This document shows, in pieces, positions 6,287-11,013 of a DNA stretch of 11,013 nucleotides; position 1 is the stretch's first letter; each line of letters begins with the position of its first letter. The DNA comes from Pseudomonadota bacterium. Its GTDB lineage: Bacteria; Pseudomonadota; Gammaproteobacteria; Pseudomonadales; UBA5518. A program made the translations under genes and the position numbers. The notes beneath the pieces are model-generated. The model was given only the letters and a program-made list of their open reading frames with translations, did not search any database and had not been told where the DNA came from. The stretch is taken from positions 1 through 11,013 of the forward strand of contig JAKJFB010000064.1 in assembly GCA_022705125.1 (NCBI GenBank), read 5' to 3'.

Positions 6287-6335
6287 GGAGAACCGCATCA
6301 CAGCCGGCGCACGCCGGGTCTGATACGGTTTCTCC
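6287..6335. repeat. 49-bp imperfect palindrome (20 paired bases)
   Basis: The left arm starts with GGAGAACCG (6287-6295) and the right arm ends with CGGTTTCTCC (6326-6335). Inside, ATCA (6297-6300) pairs with TGAT (6321-6324) and CCGGCG (6304-6309) with CGCCGG (6312-6317), leaving a 2-nt loop. With one bulge and three mismatches this folds into a single long hairpin of 20 pairs. It lies 117 bp upstream of the diguanylate cyclase start and has no following T-tract. Confidence 0.5.
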
Positions 6336-6421
6336 CACGGGCGCCGCATGGGCTGCCTGACCTGGCCCCAGCGTCCGGCGGTCCGCTTCGCGCCACCCTC
6401 CACAGACCGCGTTCCCGACAC

Positions 6422-6439
6422 GGCCGGCATGTGCCGGCC
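6422..6439 (+). promoter_or_regulatory. Hairpin GGCCGGC-ATGT-GCCGGCC in diguanylate cyclase leader
   Basis: A perfect 7-bp all-GC stem with a 4-nt loop, ending 2 bp before the GGGGG ribosome binding site (6442-6446) and 12 bp before the ATG at 6452. It would be very stable and could hold the ribosome binding site open or hinder ribosome loading. An in-frame GTG at 6431 lies in its loop. Confidence 0.4.
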
Positions 6440-6451
6440 CTGGGGGCTGAC

Positions 6452-7594
6452 ATGGACGAATCTATCCTCGTGTCTGCGGTGGTCTGCGCGCTGTGCTTCC
6501 TCATGGCCATCGCCATGCTGCCGCTCGCGGGCAGGGAAAGCCCCGCCCGCGCGGCGATCCTCTACGGCACCGGCTTCCTGCTCATGGGCGCCAGCGTGCT
6601 GACCTACGTGGTGGGACCCGCCTTCATGAGCGGGACCGCCGAGATCCTGCTGCGCAACGCGTTGATACTCGCGGGTTTCGCGACGCTCTGGGCGAGCGCC
6701 TGGATCCGCTGCGCGCAACCGGTGCCGGTGCTGCTGATGCTGATGATCCTCGTGCCGTGGTTGTCCGCCTTCGGGCTGTACCTGGTGCTGTCCGATCGCC
6801 CGCTGCTGCGCTTCGGTTTTGCCGCGGTGTCGATCGCGATGGGCTGCCTAGCCTCGGCGTGGTGCCTCTTCCGCTACAAGCTGCCGCGCAACGTCGGCGA
6901 TATAGGCACCGTCGCCGTGCTGGTCTTCGGCGCCGCCGGCGAGGCGTGGATCGCCTGCGGCGCGCTGCTGCTCGACTTCGACCGCCAGACGCTGATGGGC
7001 GTATACGGCGTGGTCGCGCCGGTGCTGTTCGTCGGGCTCGGGATCTTCGTGTTCCAGAGTTACGCGCTCGACGCGATGGAGGAACTGAGCCAGCGCGCGC
7101 AGACCGATCCGCTCACCGGGCTGCTCAACCGGGGCGCCTTCGACGAGCGCTTCGCACGGGCGCTGGCCGCGGCGCAGCGCTACCGCCGGCCGCTCAGCGT
7201 GGTGATCGCCGACATCGATCACTTCAAGGACATCAACGACACCCACGGCCATGCCACCGGCGACCAGGTGCTCATTGCCGTAGCGCAGCTGCTGCAGGCG
7301 CGCAGCCGCGCCGTCGATTCGGTCGCGCGCATCGGCGGCGAGGAGTTCGCGATCCTCATGCCCGAGGTCGATGCCGCCGGCGCGGCTGATTATGCCGAGC
7401 GCCTGCGCCACGCGGTGGAGCAACTGCAGGGGCCCGAGGGCATCGGCATCACCGCGAGCTTCGGGCTGGCGGACCTGCTCGATGCGCGTCACGCCCCGGC
7501 CTCCCTGCTGGCGCTGGCCGACCAGGCGCTGTATGCCTCGAAGGCGGGCGGGCGCAACCGCGTGTCGTGGTGCACGCGCGCGGCAGCGGCCTGA
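6452..7594 (+). CDS. Membrane-anchored GGDEF diguanylate cyclase
   Basis: Makes cyclic di-GMP from two GTP at the inner membrane. From the ATG at 6452 the product is 380 residues: an N-terminal sensor of about seven hydrophobic helices (roughly 5-26, 33-55, 66-85, 89-109, 114-134, 145-166 and 178-198), then a GGDEF domain opening with the canonical TDPLTGLLNRGAFDERF. Active-site residues are present: DIDHFKDINDTHGHATGD and the signature G295-G-E-E-F299. An inhibitory I-site R286-A-V-D289 sits five residues before the signature, so product inhibition is expected. No EAL, PAS or HAMP domain is seen. The start at 6452 is preferred because GGGGG lies 5 nt upstream; an in-frame GTG at 6431 would add seven residues but lies in a hairpin loop. 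The sensor is of no named type that I recognise, so the signal is unknown. The gene converges on nnrS with 30 bp between them. Confidence 0.88.
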   Translation: MDESILVSAVVCALCFLMAIAMLPLAGRESPARAAILYGTGFLLMGASVLTYVVGPAFMSGTAEILLRNALILAGFATLWASAWIRCAQPVPVLLMLMILVPWLSAFGLYLVLSDRPLLRFGFAAVSIAMGCLASAWCLFRYKLPRNVGDIGTVAVLVFGAAGEAWIACGALLLDFDRQTLMGVYGVVAPVLFVGLGIFVFQSYALDAMEELSQRAQTDPLTGLLNRGAFDERFARALAAAQRYRRPLSVVIADIDHFKDINDTHGHATGDQVLIAVAQLLQARSRAVDSVARIGGEEFAILMPEVDAAGAADYAERLRHAVEQLQGPEGIGITASFGLADLLDARHAPASLLALADQALYASKAGGRNRVSWCTRAAAA

Positions 7595-7608
7595 GCGCGG
7601 CGCTGCCG
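7581..7608. terminator. Hairpin between convergent diguanylate cyclase and nnrS genes
   Basis: CGGCAGCG (7581-7588) and CGCTGCCG (7601-7608) form an 8-bp stem with a 12-nt loop, spanning the diguanylate cyclase stop codon and the start of the 30-bp convergent gap. Outer CGCGCG tracts can extend it with a bulge. There is no T-run, so it would be at most a non-canonical bidirectional terminator. Confidence 0.3.
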
Positions 7609-7624
7609 GGGGCGCGCGGGCGGC

Positions 7625-8788
7625 TCAGTGCTCCTTGCCGTCGACGCGCGCTCGCAGCAGGAAGGGGATATAGCGCCAACCGAGGATGGCGAAGCAGGCG
7701 ACCCAGCAGGCCGCGGCCAGTTGCAGCCACAGCAGGTAGGCCGCGGGCAGCAGCTGCGGCGCCACGATGCGCAGCGCCAGCGCGGCGAGCATCAGGTAGA
7801 GCACGGCGCGGTCCAGCGCGTCGAACGTCACCCTGCGCCCGGTGTGCCCCTTGCTGATGCGGATCAGCATCGCGGGGATCACGGTGCCCATCACGCCGAA
7901 GCTGAACAGGTGCACCGGGACTGACCCGGCCCAAGTCCCCACGCCGAGTTGCGCCAGCGCCTGCACCACCAGCTGCGCCGTGATGCCGAGGTAGCCGATG
8001 TACATGATGCCGATGTCGATGCGCCCGAGCGCGCGCAGCGGCTTCCAGAACGCGAAGCGGATCGCGAGCAGCAGCGCGAGCAACAGCGCGGCAGCGGCGG
8101 CCAGCGCCGGCGGCAACGCGAATTCCACCACCAGCGCCAGCCCCAGCAGCTTGATCGGGAGGTCCAGCGCCGGATGGCGCAGGATGTCGACCTGGAAGTT
8201 GCCGCGCATGAACTGCGTCAGCGTGCGCTCCAGCATCACCAGGAAGGCCATGCGGAACAGCCCGATCGCCATCGCATGGCCGGACGCGAAGTGCTGCTCG
8301 TGCAGCATCAGGTACTTGGCCACGAGGAAGGCCGGCAGCACGAGCAGGAAGAAGGCGTTGTCGCGGTAGCTGTCGCGCGCGCGGTAACGGACCAGGGTCC
8401 AAATCAGCATCACGACGATGCTGCCCAGGAACAGCAGGTTCGAGAGCAGGAACAGCGGCAGCGGCCAGCCGTCGCCGGCGCTCATGCCGATGCGCTCGAA
8501 CACCCAGGCGCCGGCGAGCCACATCAGCGCCGCACCGTGCCAGCCGCGAACGCTGACCCAGTTCTTGGTCGCGGTGAGCAGGAAGCCGCCGAGCACCGCC
8601 CAGCCGAAGCCGAACAACATCTCGTGCGCGTGCCACTGCACGGGCGTGAAGCGCGTGTCCGGTAGCGCGAGCGTGCCGCCGTACACGAGCATCCACGCCG
8701 CCGGATAGATCATGCCTGCGAGGCAGGCGAGCGCAAAGAACGGCCGGAAGCCGGCCAGCCACAGCGGATGTGCGGCGATTCGATGCAT
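7625..8788 (-). CDS. nnrS: NnrS family haem-copper membrane protein
   Basis: A polytopic inner-membrane protein of 387 residues with about 12 hydrophobic segments. NnrS proteins contain haem and copper and help cells resist nitric oxide stress, often alongside denitrification genes. Family signatures are clear: W52-H-A-H-E56 followed by MLFGFGWAVLGGFLLTATKNW (57-77), and VHLFSFGVMGTVIPAMLIRISKGHTGR (292-318), with candidate metal-ligand histidines H53, H55, H293 and H315. The ATG at 8788 is preceded by a strong GGGAGGGG at 5 nt; an in-frame ATG at 8866 would add 26 residues without a good ribosome site and would start inside a terminator-like hairpin. No other denitrification or NO-reductase gene is in view, and no FNR/NNR-type TTGAT-N4-ATCAA site was found upstream. 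It is likely a stand-alone NO-tolerance gene. Confidence 0.9.
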   Translation of the reverse strand: MHRIAAHPLWLAGFRPFFALACLAGMIYPAAWMLVYGGTLALPDTRFTPVQWHAHEMLFGFGWAVLGGFLLTATKNWVSVRGWHGAALMWLAGAWVFERIGMSAGDGWPLPLFLLSNLLFLGSIVVMLIWTLVRYRARDSYRDNAFFLLVLPAFLVAKYLMLHEQHFASGHAMAIGLFRMAFLVMLERTLTQFMRGNFQVDILRHPALDLPIKLLGLALVVEFALPPALAAAAALLLALLLAIRFAFWKPLRALGRIDIGIMYIGYLGITAQLVVQALAQLGVGTWAGSVPVHLFSFGVMGTVIPAMLIRISKGHTGRRVTFDALDRAVLYLMLAALALRIVAPQLLPAAYLLWLQLAAACWVACFAILGWRYIPFLLRARVDGKEH

Positions 8789-8865
8789 CGGAACCCCTCC
8801 CGGAACGCGCAGGAAACGCGCGCCAGTGTAGCGGTGCGAGGGCAGGGACAGCGAGACCGTGGCCA

Positions 8866-8883
8866 CCGCCCCTGGCGGGGCGG
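8866..8883 (-). terminator. GC-rich hairpin downstream of the PEP-CTERM gene
   Basis: CCGCCCC-TGGC-GGGGCGG is a perfect 7-bp stem with a 4-nt loop, beginning 14 bp after the stop codon of the minus-strand PEP-CTERM gene. It lacks a T-run on either strand. Position and stability suggest transcript termination or 3' end protection before nnrS. Confidence 0.4.
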
Positions 8884-8897
8884 CGCGGGCGTTGCGA

Positions 8898-9467
8898 TCA
8901 GGCGGGGCGGGCGCGCCTGCGGGTGAGTCTCAGCCCGGCGAGCCCGAGGCCGAGCAATGCGACGGTGCCGGGGAGCGGAACGGCCGCCGGTGTGCCACCT
9001 TGCGGCGGCGCGACGTCGCGGGTAGTGACGTTCAGCGTGGAGGAGCCGACCCGGAAATCACCCAGCAGCGAACTGACCGAAACGTTCAACTGCCCGGCGC
9101 TGTTCAGCGCGGCCAGGCTCGTTGCGCCCAGCGCGCCGGTCCAGTTGCCGAACGAGACCAACTGCATGCCACCATCTTGCAGGTCGATCAGGTCGACGAC
9201 GATGGTCGCCATCTCCAGGTCCCAATCCAGGCAAATGCCGAATGCCCGCGATTCGCACGCAGTCGTGTCGTCGAAAAGCTCGATGGTGAGCGAGCCCGAG
9301 AGCGCACTGCCGGTCGTGAAGCCTTCCAGCGTGTGGGTCCACGACGCCGTGCCCGGCACCAGCGCGTCGACCGGTACGATGTCGGTGATCAGGCCGGCCT
9401 GTGCCAGTGCGCTCAGCCCGAGCCCCGCCATGAGGCCGACGACTCGCTTCAGGATCTTCTTTTTCAT
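8898..9467 (-). CDS. Secreted PEP-CTERM-type sorting domain protein
   Basis: A 189-residue exported protein of unknown specific function. It begins with a Sec signal peptide (MKKKILKR, hydrophobic 9-21, probable cleavage after A22-Q-A24). A low-lysine middle follows, rich in Thr, Ser, Gly and Asp and probably beta-structured, with two cysteines (C71, C79) that could form a disulfide. It ends with V163-P-L-P-G, a hydrophobic helix TVALLGLGLAGLRL and the basic cluster TRRRARPA. This tripartite tail is the PEP-CTERM/VPLPA-type signal processed by exosortase in bacteria making certain exopolysaccharides; neither exosortase nor EPS genes are in the window. The ATG at 9467 fits the signal peptide, although the ribosome site is weak; upstream extension in frame would destroy the signal peptide. 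A candidate sigma54 promoter lies about 45 bp upstream. Confidence 0.82.
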   Translation of the reverse strand: MKKKILKRVVGLMAGLGLSALAQAGLITDIVPVDALVPGTASWTHTLEGFTTGSALSGSLTIELFDDTTACESRAFGICLDWDLEMATIVVDLIDLQDGGMQLVSFGNWTGALGATSLAALNSAGQLNVSVSSLLGDFRVGSSTLNVTTRDVAPPQGGTPAAVPLPGTVALLGLGLAGLRLTRRRARPA

Positions 9468-9509
9468 TTTGCTGCATCCATTTACAAAAGTGCTATTCCG
9501 GGCTGCATT

Positions 9510-9526
9510 AGCTAATTTCGGGCCAA
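9510..9526 (-). promoter_or_regulatory. Candidate sigma54 (-24/-12) promoter of the PEP-CTERM gene
   Basis: On the minus strand TTGGCCCGAAATTAGCT matches the consensus YTGGCACGRNNNTTGCW at all but two of its defined positions, and the invariant GG and GC have the required 10-bp spacing. The predicted start near 9499 leaves a leader of about 32 nt before the ATG at 9467. Known biology supports it: PEP-CTERM genes in several proteobacteria depend on RpoN and the PrsK/PrsR two-component system. Confidence 0.55.
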
Positions 9527-9589
9527 TACAAATAACACTATTAAAAACAGCAGGATGAGACTTCTTTGAGCGCCAGGATTTCATAGACT

Positions 9590-9600
9590 GTAAAGTTTAC
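9590..9600. promoter_or_regulatory. Palindrome GTAAA-G-TTTAC, possible enhancer-binding site
   Basis: Exact 5-bp arms around one base. Its centre is about 95 bp upstream of the predicted sigma54 start, a usual distance for an enhancer-binding protein such as PrsR. Only one copy is seen here, so the assignment is tentative. Confidence 0.35.
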
Positions 9601-9640
9601 CGACAACCGGCCCCCGTAGCCGCGGCCGCAGCGAATCTGT

Positions 9641-9649
9641 TGCTATGAT
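9641..9649 (+). promoter_or_regulatory. Extended -10 promoter for the MFS gene
   Basis: TGCTATGAT combines the extended -10 TGn with TATGAT (five of six matches). No good -35 lies 17 bp upstream, which is usual for extended -10 promoters. Transcription would begin near 9656, about 32 nt before the ATG at 9688. Confidence 0.45.
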
Positions 9650-9674
9650 CGCCCCGCCTCCCGTAGCGGGGCGA
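9649..9674. repeat. Inverted repeat TCGCCCCGC-N8-GCGGGGCGA at the MFS transcription start
   Basis: Perfect 9-bp arms around CTCCCGTA. It begins at the last base of the -10 box, so it overlaps the predicted start and the first bases of the transcript. It could be a repressor operator or a 5' stem-loop in the mRNA. Confidence 0.4.
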
Positions 9675-9687
9675 GCACGGTCATCGC

Positions 9688-11013
9688 ATGACGGAGAACG
9701 AGCGCGTGAGCCAACCCTATCCGCCGTCAAGGCACGCCAACTACATGCTCGGCGTGCTGCTGGCCGCCTACATCCTGTCCTTCGTCGACCGCAACGTGCT
9801 GGCGATCCTGGTGGCGCCGATCCGCCAGCAGTTCGAGATCAGCGACTTCCAGTTCAGCCTGCTGCACGGCTGGGCCTTCACGCTGTTCTACATCGTGCTC
9901 GGTGTGCCTATCGGCTGGCTCGCGGACCGCTTCAGCCGGCGCTGGATCATCATCGTGGGGGTGAGCTTCTGGAGCCTGATGACGGCGCTGTGCGGCTTCG
10001 CACGCAGCTTCGGCAGCCTGTTCCTGGTGCGCGTGGGCGTGGGCGTGGGCGAGGCCACGCTGTCGCCTGCAGCCTACTCGCTGATGAGCGATTATTTCCC
10101 GCCCGCGCGCCTGCGCTGGGCCACCTCGGTGTTCGCGATGGGCATCACGCTGGGCACCGGCGCCTCGTACATGGTGGGCGGCTACCTCTACGAGTTCTTC
10201 AGCACCGTCGACCTGTCGCACATTGCGCTGCTCGCCGAGGTGCAGCCGTGGCAGGCCACGTTCATCACCGTGGGTCTCGCCGGCTTCGTCGTGGTGGCAC
10301 TGCTCGCGCTGGTGCGCGAGCCGCCGCGCCAGCGCCTGGCCGGCGAGGCCGGGGAACCCGTGCCTTTTGCGGCGGTGACCGCACGCCTGCGCGGGGAGGC
10401 GCGCCTGTACGGCGGGCTGATTTTGGGCATCTCGATGATGTCGGTGATCGGCTACGGCAGCATCGCGTGGTACCCCGAGATGCTCGCGCGCAGCCACGGC
10501 ATGGCGAAGGCCGAAGCGGGCGCATCGCTGGGACTGGTGTACATGATCGCCGGAACGCTCGGCACCTTCGCCGGAGCCGGTTGCGCGGCGTGGCTGCAGC
10601 GGCGCGGCCGCACCGACGCCAACATGCGCTGGGTGATGCATGCCGCGCTGCTCGCCGCGGTGCCGGCGGTGGCCGCGCCGCTGCTGCCCTCGGGCGCCAT
10701 GACGCTGGCACTGTTCACCGTGGTGATCTTCCTGCACTACTCGCACTTCGGCGTGGCGATGGCCGCGCTGCAGCTGGCCACGCCCGGGCGCATGCGCGGC
10801 CAGGTGACCGCGATCGCGCTGTTCGCGACCAACCTGTTCGGCCTGGGATTCGGCGGTTCGATGGTGGCCGCGCTCACGGACTTCGTCTTCGGTGAGGATG
10901 CGGCGCTGCGCTGGTCGCTCGCAATCGTCGCACTGGTGTTCTACCCGCTGGCGGCGGGGTTGATCGGGTGGGGTTTGGCGAGTTACCGAAGGGTGGTGGA
11001 GGGGGAAGTGGTG
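9688..11013 (+). CDS. MFS transporter, Spinster-like (partial, C-terminus off window)
   Basis: Inner-membrane major facilitator superfamily carrier; 442 codons are present and no stop is reached. The first helix has the F-V-D34-R35-N motif typical of Spinster-like carriers, and the loop between helices 2 and 3 carries motif A as G76-WLAD80-R81-FSRR. R-V-G-V-G-V-G-E-A around residue 115-123 matches the helix-4 signature of the group. About ten further hydrophobic segments follow, with a longer central loop after REPPRQRLAGEAGEP, as expected between the two six-helix halves. Such carriers are frequent next to steroid and aromatic-acid catabolic genes, so uptake or export of a related compound is possible; substrate is unproven. 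The ATG at 9688 has no clear ribosome site, whereas an in-frame GTG at 9706 has GGAG 9 nt upstream and may be the true start. The gene is divergent from the PEP-CTERM gene. Confidence 0.85.
   Translation, partial: MTENERVSQPYPPSRHANYMLGVLLAAYILSFVDRNVLAILVAPIRQQFEISDFQFSLLHGWAFTLFYIVLGVPIGWLADRFSRRWIIIVGVSFWSLMTALCGFARSFGSLFLVRVGVGVGEATLSPAAYSLMSDYFPPARLRWATSVFAMGITLGTGASYMVGGYLYEFFSTVDLSHIALLAEVQPWQATFITVGLAGFVVVALLALVREPPRQRLAGEAGEPVPFAAVTARLRGEARLYGGLILGISMMSVIGYGSIAWYPEMLARSHGMAKAEAGASLGLVYMIAGTLGTFAGAGCAAWLQRRGRTDANMRWVMHAALLAAVPAVAAPLLPSGAMTLALFTVVIFLHYSHFGVAMAALQLATPGRMRGQVTAIALFATNLFGLGFGGSMVAALTDFVFGEDAALRWSLAIVALVFYPLAAGLIGWGLASYRRVVEGEVV

Larger units (their letters stand above)
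9468..9687. other. AT-rich divergent intergenic region, PEP-CTERM gene and MFS gene
   Basis: A 220-bp region whose left part (about 9468-9600) is much more AT-rich than the rest of the window. It carries the -24/-12 element for the minus-strand gene, a GTAAA-G-TTTAC palindrome, an extended -10 promoter and an inverted repeat for the plus-strand MFS gene. An in-frame open stretch extends the PEP-CTERM frame to 9584 but is not judged coding. Confidence 0.6.

Noticed and set aside
6217..6451. c-di-GMP riboswitch upstream of the diguanylate cyclase
   Set aside because: The hairpins present do not show the GEMM-type conserved core; structure alone is not enough to call a riboswitch.
7449..8762. 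437-codon minus-strand frame overlapping nnrS
   Set aside because: Very rich in Arg and Ala, no motif, in another frame of the well-supported nnrS gene and extending antisense into the GGDEF domain.
8789..8866. 26-residue N-terminal extension of NnrS
   Set aside because: The ATG at 8788 has a strong GGGAGGGG at ideal spacing; the upstream ATG has none and would lie at the edge of a terminator-like hairpin.
8789..8897. FNR/NNR-type site upstream of nnrS
   Set aside because: No TTGAT-N4-ATCAA-like sequence was found in the 109-bp gap.
9468..9584. 39-residue N-terminal extension of the PEP-CTERM protein
   Set aside because: It would bury a good signal peptide inside the protein and spans the candidate sigma54 promoter; the AT-rich sequence looks regulatory.
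10033..10050. Three tandem GTGGGC hexamers
   Set aside because: They encode V-G-V-G-V-G in the helix-4 signature of the MFS carrier; in frame, short and explained by the protein sequence.
9645..10895. 416-codon plus-strand frame overlapping the MFS gene
   Set aside because: Arg/Gly/Ala-rich with no membrane segments; the frame starting at 9688 gives a textbook MFS protein.

Overview
The window is very GC-rich, with codon third positions dominated by G/C, so long antisense open frames are common and mostly meaningless. The gene content points to an aerobic or microaerophilic proteobacterium, most likely a gammaproteobacterium that degrades steroid-like or other polycyclic/aliphatic compounds. 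That content is a flavocytochrome c sulfide dehydrogenase pair, a steroid-type acyl-CoA synthetase, a 3-ketosteroid-dehydrogenase-like flavoprotein, NnrS, a PEP-CTERM exoprotein and a Spinster-like MFS carrier. The lineage is inferred from gene families; no rRNA or other marker gene is present. I see no tRNA, rRNA, CRISPR array, transposase or phage gene.

Layout. 1-894 (minus): a two-gene fccA-fccB operon, with fccB running off the left edge. 895-1168: divergent regulatory region. 1169-4691 (plus): a compact four-gene run of an LLM-class flavin oxidoreductase, a small Met-rich four-helix membrane protein, a class I methyltransferase and an AMP-forming acyl-CoA synthetase. 4692-4755: a strong candidate sigma70 promoter whose spacer holds a perfect palindrome. 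4756-6216: FAD-dependent oxidoreductase of the KstD/fumarate reductase fold. 6217-6451: non-coding, with three separate strong hairpins. 6452-7594: membrane-anchored diguanylate cyclase, convergent with nnrS (7625-8788, minus). 8898-9467 (minus): a secreted PEP-CTERM-type protein with a candidate sigma54 promoter. 9688-11013 (plus): a divergent MFS transporter that runs off the right edge.

How it may fit together. The 1169-6216 block looks like a catabolic cassette: CoA activation of a carboxylic acid, flavin-dependent oxidation and flavin-dependent dehydrogenation. The substrate is probably a steroid side chain or another polycyclic acid, and the MFS protein at the right edge could be a carrier for it. 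The methyltransferase and its tightly coupled small membrane protein do not belong to any standard steroid pathway and are the least explained part of the cassette. The fccAB pair oxidises sulfide or polysulfide in the periplasm and may be unrelated or a detoxification module. The right half (diguanylate cyclase, NnrS, PEP-CTERM protein) looks like signalling, NO tolerance and exopolysaccharide-associated surface functions.

The most unusual signals are: two methionine stripes (Met every fourth residue, four times each) in the small membrane protein; a GTAG-headed REP-like palindrome that supplies the stop codon of the flavoprotein; a 49-bp, 20-pair imperfect palindrome upstream of the diguanylate cyclase; and a near-consensus -24/-12 promoter in front of the PEP-CTERM gene.
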